In this document: piece by piece, positions 7,107 to 12,771 of the stretch
Layout: every line of letters starts with the position of its first letter
Position numbering within the stretch: position 1 is the stretch's first letter
Source: Thermohalobaculum sp035512995
GTDB taxonomy: Bacteria > Pseudomonadota > Alphaproteobacteria > Rhodobacterales > Rhodobacteraceae
Direction: 5' to 3'
Assembly: GCA_035512995.1 (NCBI GenBank)
Contig: DATKCY010000077.1
Coordinates: forward strand, 1 to 12,771
Length of the DNA stretch: 12,771 nt
The notes under the pieces: model-generated
Seen by the model: only the letters and a program-made list of their open reading frames with translations
Told to the model about the DNA's origin: nothing
Database searches by the model: none
Made by a program: the position numbers and the translations under genes

Positions 7107-8669
7107 TCAAATCAGCGCGGCGGCGGCGATGACGATGGCGAGGCCGAGCAGGACGCCCGCGGCCAGGCCCTTGGCGAACGGGCGGGAGATGCGCACGGTC
7201 CACGGCTTTTCGCCCATGATCGGGCGGACCCGGCGCATCCGCGCGTCCTCGGCCATCATCACGAGCTCCTGCGCCAGGCCCGGCAGGCGGGGGCCGAGGC
7301 GGCTGAGGATCTCGAGGGTCTTGACCGCGTCGCGGAGCACCTGGCGGGGGCCCAGATGGTCGCGGATCCAGCCCTCGACCACGGGCTTGGCCGCCTCCCA
7401 GATGTCGGTATGCGGGTCGAGGGTGCGCGCGACGCCCTCGACCACGACCATCGTGCGCTGGAGCAGAATCAGCTCGGTCCGCGTCTCCATGCCGAAGCGC
7501 TCGGTCGTCTCGAGCAGGTAGGCGAGCAGGCGGGCCATCGAGATGTTGGAGACGTCGCGGCCGGTGATCGGCTCGCCGATCGCGCGCAAGGCCTGCGCGA
7601 ACGCCTCGACGTCGCGGTCGTAGGGGACGTAGCCGGCCTCGAAATGCACCTCGGCGACGCGGCGGTAGTCGCGGGTCAGGAAGCCGAACAGGATCTCGGC
7701 GTAGTGCCGCCGGGTCACCGGGTCGAGCTTGCCCATGATGCCGAAGTCGAGGGTGACCAGCGTGCCGTCCGGCTGCACGCGCAGGTTCCCCTGGTGCATG
7801 TCGGCGTGGAAGTAGCCGTCGCGGAGCGCGTGGCTGAGGAAGAGGCGGATGACGTAGGTGGCGAGGCGCCGGGCGTCGATGCCGTTGGCGGCGAGCACGG
7901 CGGGGTCGAGCGGCAGTCCGTCGATCCATTCGAGCGTCATGACCCGCCGGGCCGTCCCCTCCCAGTAGATCCGGGGCACGTGCAGGCCCTCGTCCCCGGC
8001 GGCGGTGTCGGCGAAGCGGCTGGCGGACGCGGCCTCGAGCCGGAGGTCGAGCTCCGTCATCACGACGCTCTCGAAATGGGCGACGACGGCGGTGGGCCTC
8101 AGCCGCCGGGTCTGCGGGATCAGCCGCTCGAGCGTCGCCGCGATGAAGTAGAAGGTGCCGATGTCGCGGCGGAACTGCTCGCGGATCTGCGGGCGCAGCA
8201 CCTTGACCGCCACCTTCTCGCCGGTCGGGCGCCAGGTCGCGGGGTGGACCTGCGCGATCGAGGCGGCGGCGACGGGCTCGCCCAGGTCGTCGATCAGCGC
8301 CCAGGCGGCGTCGCCGATCTCGTGGCGGATGATCTCGCGTGCGGTCTCGAGCGGGAAGGGCGGCAGCCGGTCCTGCAGGTAGCGGAGCTGGAACACGATG
8401 TCGTCGCCGACGACGTCGGGCCGGGTCGAGAGCACCTGGCCGAACTTGATGTAGGCCGGGCCCATCGACTGCAGCGCGCGCGCGACCGGCGGCAGCTCGG
8501 GCAGGCCCTCGCGGCCGAACCAGCCGAAAGGGCGGCCGGCGGCCCGGATCAGGAAGCGCGGCCAGCCCGTGACGCCGAGGCTGTCGAGGATTTCGGTCAT
8601 TGCGCCCGTGCGCTCGAAGGTCGCGCCCGTGCGGAAGAGCCGCCAGAGGTTCGCGATCGCCCCGATCAT
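7107..8669 (-). CDS. ubiB: UbiB, atypical kinase-like protein required for ubiquinone synthesis
   Basis: This 520-residue member of the UbiB/ABC1/ADCK family is needed for ubiquinone biosynthesis, probably as an ATPase that helps handle lipid intermediates at the inner membrane rather than as a protein kinase. The family hallmarks are visible: the KxGQ motif as KFGQ (75-78) with STRPD after it, the alanine-rich nucleotide loop AAASIAQVH (134-142) replacing the kinase glycine loop, the ATP-contact lysine in VAVKV (153-157), the ExD-type motif ELDLRLEA (206-213), the catalytic loop HADMHQGN (288-295) and the metal-binding DFG (308-310). The final 20 residues are a hydrophobic anchor, as usual in bacterial members. 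The ATG at 8669 directly follows the ubiE stop (TGAATG, no gap) and lacks a clear ribosome site of its own, so translation is probably coupled. Confidence 0.95.
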   Translation of the reverse strand: MIGAIANLWRLFRTGATFERTGAMTEILDSLGVTGWPRFLIRAAGRPFGWFGREGLPELPPVARALQSMGPAYIKFGQVLSTRPDVVGDDIVFQLRYLQDRLPPFPLETAREIIRHEIGDAAWALIDDLGEPVAAASIAQVHPATWRPTGEKVAVKVLRPQIREQFRRDIGTFYFIAATLERLIPQTRRLRPTAVVAHFESVVMTELDLRLEAASASRFADTAAGDEGLHVPRIYWEGTARRVMTLEWIDGLPLDPAVLAANGIDARRLATYVIRLFLSHALRDGYFHADMHQGNLRVQPDGTLVTLDFGIMGKLDPVTRRHYAEILFGFLTRDYRRVAEVHFEAGYVPYDRDVEAFAQALRAIGEPITGRDVSNISMARLLAYLLETTERFGMETRTELILLQRTMVVVEGVARTLDPHTDIWEAAKPVVEGWIRDHLGPRQVLRDAVKTLEILSRLGPRLPGLAQELVMMAEDARMRRVRPIMGEKPWTVRISRPFAKGLAAGVLLGLAIVIAAAALI

Positions 8670-9425
8670 TCAGAGGCGCCAGCCGGAGTGCAGCTGAGCG
8701 ATGCCGAGCGACAGGGTGCGGTGGCGGACCTGGCCGAGGCCCGCGGCGCGGATCATGTCCGCGAACCGCTCCGGGCCGGGGAAGCGCCGGATCGACTCGA
8801 CGAGATAGCGGTAGCTGTAGGCGTCGCCGGTGACCGCGCGGCCGAGCGGCGGGATCACATTGAACGAATAGGCGTCGTAGAGGCGGCGGAGCGCCGGCTG
8901 GGTCACGCGGCTGAACTCGAGGCAGAGGAAGCGGCCGCCGGGCTTCAGCACGCGGTGGGCCTCGGCCAGCGCGTCCTCGATCCGGGTCACGTTGCGGATG
9001 CCGAAGGCGATCGTGCAGGCGTCGAACGAGCGGTCGGGGAAGGGCAGCGCCATCGCGTCGCCGCAGACCCAGGAGAGGCCGTCGAGCCCGGCCGCCTCGG
9101 CGCGGCGCCGGCCCTCGTCGAGCATCGCCTGGGTCATGTCGCAGACGACCGCCTCGCCCTCGCCGCGCACGCGCCTCAGGAAGCGGAAGGCGATGTCGCC
9201 GGTGCCGCCGGCGACGTCGATCAGGCGCATGCCCGGCCGCGGCGCCAGCCAGTCGAGCATCGCGTCCTTCCAGAGCCGGTGCACGCCGCCCGACATCAGG
9301 TCGTTCATCAGGTCGTAGCGGGCGGCGACCGAGGAGAAGACGGCGTGCACGCGCGCCGCCTTCTCGTCCTCGGGGACTGCTTCGTCCCCGAACCAGGTCT
9401 CGCGTGTCTCCCCGGTCCCGCTCAT
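8670..9425 (-). CDS. ubiE: Ubiquinone/menaquinone C-methyltransferase UbiE
   Basis: This 251-residue SAM-dependent enzyme methylates the quinone ring carbon (2-polyprenyl-6-methoxy-1,4-benzoquinol in ubiquinone synthesis; demethylmenaquinol where menaquinone is made). SAM motif I is DVAGGTGDIA (70-79). The family-specific segments are also present: RYDLMNDLMSGGVHRLWKD (36-54), FGIRNVT (141-147) and ALAEAHRVLKPGGRFLCLEF (152-171). The late block VTGDAYSYRYLVESIRRFP (198-216) is the second UbiE signature. The ATG at 9425 has AGGG a few bases upstream, and the N-terminal extension before the first motif is typical of alphaproteobacterial members. It is the first gene of the minus-strand run into ubiB. 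A long inverted repeat lies immediately upstream. Confidence 0.96.
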   Translation of the reverse strand: MSGTGETRETWFGDEAVPEDEKAARVHAVFSSVAARYDLMNDLMSGGVHRLWKDAMLDWLAPRPGMRLIDVAGGTGDIAFRFLRRVRGEGEAVVCDMTQAMLDEGRRRAEAAGLDGLSWVCGDAMALPFPDRSFDACTIAFGIRNVTRIEDALAEAHRVLKPGGRFLCLEFSRVTQPALRRLYDAYSFNVIPPLGRAVTGDAYSYRYLVESIRRFPGPERFADMIRAAGLGQVRHRTLSLGIAQLHSGWRL

Positions 9426-9427
9426 GG

Positions 9428-9473
9428 CGCCCTACATAGCGCCCGGGCGGGCCGCCCGCTATGCGTCAGGGCG
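9428..9473. promoter_or_regulatory. Inverted repeat in the ubiE leader
   Basis: CATAGCG (9435-9441) and CGCTATG (9457-9463) are perfect 7-bp arms around a 15-bp GC-rich centre that itself contains GGCGG/CCGCC. CGCCC (9428-9432) and GGGCG (9469-9473) extend the arms after short asymmetric bulges. The structure ends three bases before the ubiE ATG. It could be a protein-binding operator or, if transcribed, an mRNA hairpin next to or covering the AGGG ribosome site. No known operator consensus is recognised. Confidence 0.45.
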
Positions 9474-9506
9474 ACCGGAGGCGCTCTGGTCCCGCGGTCC
9501 CGCGAT

Positions 9507-9533
9507 TTGACACTCCGCGCCTGCACTTATCTT
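9507..9533 (+). promoter_or_regulatory. Candidate sigma-70 promoter for the YihY/BrkB gene
   Basis: A perfect -35 hexamer TTGACA (9507-9512) is followed after 15 bp by TATCTT (9528-9533), which matches four of six -10 positions. The spacer is shorter than the usual 17. This is the most promoter-like stretch in an otherwise very GC-rich window, and it would place the transcript start near 9540, about 30 bases before the ATG at 9571. Confidence 0.5.
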
Positions 9534-9570
9534 GCCGGGTGCGACACGGCCGCAACGCAGGGTGTGAACG

Positions 9571-10533
9571 ATGGCGGATCGGGCAGCCGAGGAGACCGGC
9601 CGCGGCCGCGACGCCGAGCGCCCGCGCGAGATCCCGAAGCCCGGGTGGCGCGACGTGCTGATCCGCACCTGGAACGAGATGGGGCGCGACCACGTCTCGA
9701 TGATCGCGGCCGGGGTCGGGTTCTACGGGCTGCTCGCGCTTTTCCCCGCGATCGCGGCGATCATCTCGCTCTGGGGCCTGGTGTTCGACCCGGCCGCGAT
9801 CGAGAGCCAGATCGAGCAGGCGAGCGGGGCGCTGCCCGAGCAGGCCGCCGCGATCGTCGAGGAGCAGGCGAGGTCGGTCGCCGCGGGGGCGGGCGGCGTC
9901 GGGCTCGCCGCGATCGGGGGGCTGCTCCTGACCCTCTACAGCGCCACCAAGGGCGTGAAGTCGCTGATCGAGGGACTCAACATCATCTACGACGAGGAGG
10001 AGAGCCGCGGCTTCGTCAGGGTCAACCTGGTCGCTTTCGGGCTGACGCTGGTGCTGATCGTGATGATGCTGGCCGCGCTCGGGCTGATCGTCGTCTTGCC
10101 GGCGCTCCTGGGCGTCGTGGGTCTCGGCGGCACGGCCGAGACGCTGATCGCGCTCCTGCGCGTGCCGCTGCTGGCGCTCGTCGCCGTCCTCGGTCTCGCG
10201 ATTCTCTACCGCTTCGCGCCGAGCCGCGCCAGCCCGCGCTGGCGCTGGATCAGCTGGGGCGCGGTGATCGCGACCCTGCTCTGGGTGATCGGCTCGATCG
10301 CGTTCTCGGTCTACGTCCGGAACTTCGGCAGCTACAACGAGACCTACGGCTCGATCGGCGCCATGATCGTGCTGCTGATGTGGTTCTGGCTCAGCGCCTA
10401 CATCGTGCTGATGGGCGCCGAGCTGAACTCGGAGATCGAGCACCAGACCGAGCGGGACTCGACCACGGGTGCGTGGAAGCCGATGGGCGAGCGCGGCGCG
10501 CGCGCGGCCGACACGGTCGGCCGGGCGCACTGA
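9571..10533 (+). CDS. YihY/BrkB family inner-membrane protein
   Basis: This 320-residue polytopic membrane protein belongs to the YihY family (UPF0761), once named ribonuclease BN and linked to the Bordetella serum-resistance factor BrkB. Neither activity can be assumed. Hydrophobic segments lie at roughly 45-70, 108-125, 150-182, 193-213, 228-248 and 260-283, which fits the six-helix topology of the family. The N-terminal signature is present as AAGVGFYGLLALFPAIAAII (46-65). The C-terminal signature is NFGSYNETYGSIGAMIVLLM (251-270), followed by WFWLSAYIVLMGAELNSEIE. A charged segment of about 40 residues precedes helix 1 and a hydrophilic tail follows residue 290. The start has AGGG at 9559-9562 eight bases upstream. 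It stands alone on the plus strand between two minus-strand operons. Known members hint at transport or cell-envelope roles, but no substrate is established. Confidence 0.92.
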   Translation: MADRAAEETGRGRDAERPREIPKPGWRDVLIRTWNEMGRDHVSMIAAGVGFYGLLALFPAIAAIISLWGLVFDPAAIESQIEQASGALPEQAAAIVEEQARSVAAGAGGVGLAAIGGLLLTLYSATKGVKSLIEGLNIIYDEEESRGFVRVNLVAFGLTLVLIVMMLAALGLIVVLPALLGVVGLGGTAETLIALLRVPLLALVAVLGLAILYRFAPSRASPRWRWISWGAVIATLLWVIGSIAFSVYVRNFGSYNETYGSIGAMIVLLMWFWLSAYIVLMGAELNSEIEHQTERDSTTGAWKPMGERGARAADTVGRAH

Positions 10534-10553
10534 GGCCGCGCCGGCCCCGGCCT
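10533..10553. terminator. Short inverted repeat joining two convergent stop codons
   Basis: AGGCCG (10533-10538) and CGGCCT (10548-10553) form a perfect 6-bp stem with a 9-nt loop, overlapping the last base of the YihY stop and most of the rplS stop. Only 18 bp separate the two genes, so any shared terminator must be here. There is no T-run, so this is a weak candidate. Confidence 0.3.
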
Positions 10554-10950
10554 ACTCGGCCGCGGGCTGGCTGCCGGCGTCCTTCTTCGGGCGGTAGTTC
10601 GTCTTCTCGGCGATGCGGGCCGACTTGCCGCGGCGCGAGCGCAGGTAGTAGAGCTTGGCGCGGCGGACCTTGCCGCGGCGCACGACCGTGATCGTCTCGA
10701 TCGACGGCGAGTAGAGCGGGAAGACGCGCTCGACACCCTCGCCGAAGCTGATCTTGCGGATCGTGAAGCTGGCGCCCAGCCGGTCGCCGCCGCGCCGCGA
10801 GATGCAGACGCCCTCGAAGTTCTGCACGCGGGTGCGGCTGCCCTCGGTCACGCGCACGCCGACGCGCACGGTGTCGCCGGCGGAGAAGTCGGGGATCTCA
10901 CGGCCGAGCTCGGCGATGTGCTCGGCCTCGATCGTCTCGAGAAGGTTCAT
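10552..10950 (-). CDS. rplS: 50S ribosomal protein L19
   Basis: This 132-residue protein is L19, which sits at the interface of the 30S and 50S subunits. The family sequence is clear throughout: FSAGDTVRVGVRVTEGSRTR (22-41), VQNFEGVCISRRGG (42-55), FTIRKISFGEGVERVFPLYS (62-81) and the basic stretch RRGKVRRAKLYYLRSRRGKS (90-109). A short lysine/alanine tail follows the roughly 115-residue core. It begins five bases after the trmD stop, with GAGG close to the ATG, and is the last gene of the rpsP-rimM-trmD-rplS operon. Its stop faces that of the YihY gene. Confidence 0.97.
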   Translation of the reverse strand: MNLLETIEAEHIAELGREIPDFSAGDTVRVGVRVTEGSRTRVQNFEGVCISRRGGDRLGASFTIRKISFGEGVERVFPLYSPSIETITVVRRGKVRRAKLYYLRSRRGKSARIAEKTNYRPKKDAGSQPAAE

Positions 10951-10955
10951 GGGCC

Positions 10956-11825
10956 TCAGTCCTTCGTCTGCCCGCCGTTGTCGGCGGAGGTTTCAGCGTC
11001 CGAGAGCTCTGGCTCTCCTGCGGGGTCACGTCGTGCCCGCCAGAGGTCGGGACGTCTTTCCTTCGTCAGCGCGCGGGCCTGGGCGAGCCGCCATTCGGCG
11101 ATCCGCGCGTGGTCGCCGGAGAGGAGAACCTCCGGGATCGCGCGGCCCTCCCAGACCCTGGGCCTCGTGTAGTGCGGGGCCTCGAGCAGCCCCCGCGAAA
11201 AGCTCTCCTCCTCGGTCGAAGCCTCGTTGCCGAGCACGCCCGGCAGCAGGCGCACGACCGCGTCGATCAGCGCCATCGCGGCGATCTCGCCCCCGGTCAG
11301 GACGAAGTCGCCGAGCGACACCTCCTCGACCCCGCGCGCCTCGAGCACCCGCTCGTCGACGCCCTCGAAGCGGCCGCAGAGGAGGGTCACGCCCTCGCCC
11401 GCCGCCAGTCTCCGCGCCCGGGCCTGGTCGAAGGGCCGACCGCGCGGGGACAGATAGAGGACAGGCCAGCGCGCTCGGTCCCCGGGCGCGTCAGCCTGCG
11501 CATGGTCAATCGCCGCGGCGACGACGTCGGGCTTCATCACCATGCCCGGACCCCCGCCCGCGGGGGTGTCGTCGACGCTGCGGTGCCTATCGCGCGCGTG
11601 GGCCCTCATGTCAAGCGCCTGCAGCGACCAGAGCCCGGCGTCGAGCGCCCGGCCCGTGAGGCTGGCGCCGAGGGGCCCGGGGAACATGTCCGGCAGCACC
11701 GTCAGCACCCAGGCGCGCCAGCCGCCGGCACGGGGGCGGTTCGGGTCCATCAGCGGGCGCGGCTTTGCGCTCGGCTGCTGGTGGAACATGCCGGCGGAGC
11801 GGGGGCGGGGGGCGTCGGCACTCAC
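10956..11825 (-). CDS. trmD: tRNA (guanine-N1-)-methyltransferase TrmD
   Basis: This 289-residue SPOUT enzyme methylates G37 of tRNAs with a G at position 36, preventing +1 frameshifting. The knotted SAM-binding core is plain: DDTPAGGGPGMVM (85-97), YLSPRGRPFDQ (124-134), LCGRFEGVDERV (149-160) and SLGDFVLTGGEIAAMALIDA (170-189). The C-terminal domain has LEAPHYTRP (214-222) and IPEVLLSGDHARIAEWR (230-246). The family usually starts only a few residues before the strand seen here as WVLTVLPDMFPG (39-50). The GTG at 11825 therefore adds about 35 residues. It is preferred over ATG 11789 and ATG 11750 because GGAGGA (minus strand, 11832-11837) lies six bases before it, it overlaps the rimM stop as GTGA, and neither ATG has a ribosome site. 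The last 20 or so residues are an acidic tail. Confidence 0.93.
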   Translation of the reverse strand: MSADAPRPRSAGMFHQQPSAKPRPLMDPNRPRAGGWRAWVLTVLPDMFPGPLGASLTGRALDAGLWSLQALDMRAHARDRHRSVDDTPAGGGPGMVMKPDVVAAAIDHAQADAPGDRARWPVLYLSPRGRPFDQARARRLAAGEGVTLLCGRFEGVDERVLEARGVEEVSLGDFVLTGGEIAAMALIDAVVRLLPGVLGNEASTEEESFSRGLLEAPHYTRPRVWEGRAIPEVLLSGDHARIAEWRLAQARALTKERRPDLWRARRDPAGEPELSDAETSADNGGQTKD

Positions 11826-12346
11826 GCGTCGTCCTCCGGCCGGGGCTCGGTCTCCTCCGGCGGGTCGACGACGACGCGCCCGGCGGCGAGGTCGACGGCG
11901 GGGACGGCGGCGCGGGTAAAGGGCACGAGCATCGCCGCGCCCCCGGGGGCCGTTACCTCGAGGAAATCGCCGGCGCCGTGGTCGAAGACGGCGCGGACGC
12001 GGCCGAGCGGCGCGCCGCCCGTGTCCACCGCCTCGAGTCCCACGAGGTCGGCGTGGTAGAACTCGTCCACGGGCAGCGAGGGCAGGCGCGCGCGCGGGGC
12101 GTAGAGGCGGGTGCCCTTCAGCGCCTCCGCCTCCTCGCGCGTCGCCACGCCCGAGAGGCGGGCCGCGAAGCCGCCCTTTATCGGGCGGAGCGCGGTCACG
12201 TCGAAGCGGCGGCGGCCGTCCTCGGTCGCGAGCGGCGCGTAGCCGGCGATCGCCGCGGGCTCGGCGCAGAACGATTTCAGGCGCGCCTCGCCGCGGACGC
12301 CGAAGGCGCCGGCGATGGCGCCGACGCAGACCATTCCCTCGGTCAT
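11822..12346 (-). CDS. rimM: Ribosome maturation factor RimM
   Basis: This 174-residue protein binds S19 and assists late assembly of the 30S head and 16S rRNA processing. The N-terminal RimM barrel starts with VGAIAGAFGVRGEARLKSF (8-26). The C-terminal PRC-barrel covers roughly residues 92-165, with DEFYHADLVGL at its start and LGRVRAVFDHGAGDFLEV followed by MLVPF. An acidic tail of about ten residues ends the protein. The ATG at 12346 overlaps the stop of the 49-codon gene as ATGA and has no strong ribosome site of its own. Its own stop overlaps the trmD GTG as GTGA. Translation of three successive genes is thus probably coupled. Confidence 0.95.
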   Translation of the reverse strand: MTEGMVCVGAIAGAFGVRGEARLKSFCAEPAAIAGYAPLATEDGRRRFDVTALRPIKGGFAARLSGVATREEAEALKGTRLYAPRARLPSLPVDEFYHADLVGLEAVDTGGAPLGRVRAVFDHGAGDFLEVTAPGGAAMLVPFTRAAVPAVDLAAGRVVVDPPEETEPRPEDDA

Positions 12347-12492
12347 CGGCGCGCGCCCGTGCAGACGCCGGGCTCGGCCCAGGTGCCGCCGGCGCGCACG
12401 CAGTCGCCGATCGCCATCTCGGCGCGCATCTGCCAGCCGAAGACGAAGCCCGCGGCCAGCAGCATGACACCGAGCAGGAGCCTCTGGACCAT
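12343..12492 (-). CDS. Small membrane-anchored peptide with two cysteines, between rpsP and rimM
   Basis: This 49-codon gene encodes a short basic N-terminus, one hydrophobic segment at about 5-20 (LLLGVMLLAAGFVFGW) and a small hydrophilic C-terminal part carrying Cys31 and Cys44. The cysteine spacing (DCVRAGGTWAEPGVC, 30-44) resembles the C-x(3)-GG-x-W-x(n)-C pattern seen in many small exported alphaproteobacterial proteins and would suit one disulphide outside the cytoplasm. Support for expression is good: GGGAGG (minus strand, 12499-12504) lies six bases before the ATG, and the stop overlaps the rimM ATG as ATGA. It starts 39 bases after the rpsP stop. I do not recognise a named family; it may be a short anchored periplasmic protein or mainly a leader coupling rimM translation. 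Confidence 0.7.
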   Translation of the reverse strand: MVQRLLLGVMLLAAGFVFGWQMRAEMAIGDCVRAGGTWAEPGVCTGARR

Positions 12493-12531
12493 CGCCCGCC
12501 TCCCGTCCGCCCGGGGCGCCGCCGGAGAGCG

Positions 12532-12771
12532 TTACGCCGCCGGCTGCTCCTTGGGCTCATCGGCGGCGCCCTGCTCGGAGACGCCCTCCTCGGAGACGCC
12601 CTCCTCGGTGGCGCCCTCTTCGGCCGGCTTCTCCTCGGCCGGCGTCTCCTCGGCGGCCTTCGCGGCCTCCGCGGCGGCCTTGGCCCGGTCCTCGCGCTCC
12701 TTCGCGCGCTCCTGCGCCTTCTTGCCGGGCTCGGCCTTCTGCGGGTTCGCGCGCTCCTTCTTCGGCGCGAT
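12532..12771 (-). CDS. rpsP: 30S ribosomal protein S16, C-terminal part
   Basis: The last 79 residues of a protein are visible, ending in TAA at 12532-12534; the N-terminus lies beyond the window. The segment APKKERANPQKAEPGKKAQE (2-21) matches the region after the S16 core in alphaproteobacteria, where S16 carries an Ala/Lys/Glu tail. The operon position before rimM-trmD-rplS agrees. The tail is unusual: after an Ala/Lys/Arg helix (about 20-40), the last 40 residues are strongly acidic and built on five-residue units of the type EEGVS and EETPA, encoded by a 15-bp tandem repeat. The conserved S16 core itself cannot be inspected here, so the identification rests on the tail and the neighbours. 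Confidence 0.88.
   Translation of the reverse strand: MAPKKERANPQKAEPGKKAQERAKEREDRAKAAAEAAKAAEETPAEEKPAEEGATEEGVSEEGVSEQGAADEPKEQPAA
12574..12663 (-). repeat. 15-bp tandem repeat inside the rpsP tail
   Basis: Six consecutive 15-bp units read on the plus strand as CTCGGAGACGCCCTC (12574-12588), the identical unit at 12589-12603, and then increasingly diverged units at 12604, 12619, 12634 and 12649. All keep the TCGG start, except that the unit at 12619 opens with T instead of C. The length is a multiple of three, so changes in copy number would keep the frame and alter only the number of E-E-x-x-x units in the S16 tail. Confidence 0.8.

Noticed and set aside
6930..10691. A 1253-codon open frame on the plus strand
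   Set aside because: It runs antisense through ubiB and ubiE, through the hairpin cluster, and out of frame through the YihY gene. Its composition (long runs of D, R, A, G and E without domain pattern) is what the complement of GC-rich codons yields. The genes in the other frames have full family motifs.
12574..12663. A CRISPR-like array
   Set aside because: The units are contiguous 15-mers without spacers and lie in frame inside a coding sequence.

Overview
The window is a gene-dense stretch of ordinary chromosome from a very GC-rich alphaproteobacterium, probably Rhodobacterales-like. The basis is the very high G+C at nearly all third codon positions, the rpsP-rimM-trmD-rplS and ubiE-ubiB-coaBC-dut gene orders, the long Ala/Glu/Lys tail on ribosomal protein S16, and the N-terminally extended TrmD. 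The lineage is an inference from gene content. No ribosomal RNA, tRNA, CRISPR array, transposase or prophage gene is visible.

Layout. Positions 3-2065 (plus): the 3' part of an unrecognised cysteine-containing protein, then a glycerate 2-kinase of the MOFRL family. Positions 2150-3216 (minus): a small three-helix membrane protein overlapping a MoeB/ThiF/HesA adenylyltransferase gene. Positions 3352-3765 (plus): a GFA/CENP-V zinc protein, divergent from the membrane protein and convergent with cysK. Positions 3794-9425 (minus), in transcription order: ubiE, ubiB, a 194-bp gap filled with GC-rich hairpins, coaBC, dut, an Rrf2 regulator and cysK. This run covers late ubiquinone synthesis, coenzyme A synthesis, dUTP removal and cysteine synthesis. 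From coaBC to cysK the spacings are very short or overlapping, so these genes are probably one transcript. Positions 9571-10533 (plus): a YihY/BrkB membrane protein with its own candidate promoter. Positions 10552-12771 (minus), in transcription order: rpsP (3' part only), a 49-codon gene, rimM, trmD, rplS. This is the classic ribosomal protein / 16S maturation / tRNA m1G37 methylation operon, with a small unannotated membrane-anchored peptide gene inserted.

No intergenic stretch exceeds 194 bp. The two longest gaps are the hairpin cluster (6913-7106) and the ubiE/brkB divergent region (9426-9570). Nothing here amounts to an undescribed defence, mobile or biosynthetic system. The points most worth a second look are the 49-codon gene between rpsP and rimM, the hairpin cluster upstream of coaBC, the Rrf2-cysK pair, the membrane protein coupled to moeB, and the repeat-built acidic tail of S16.
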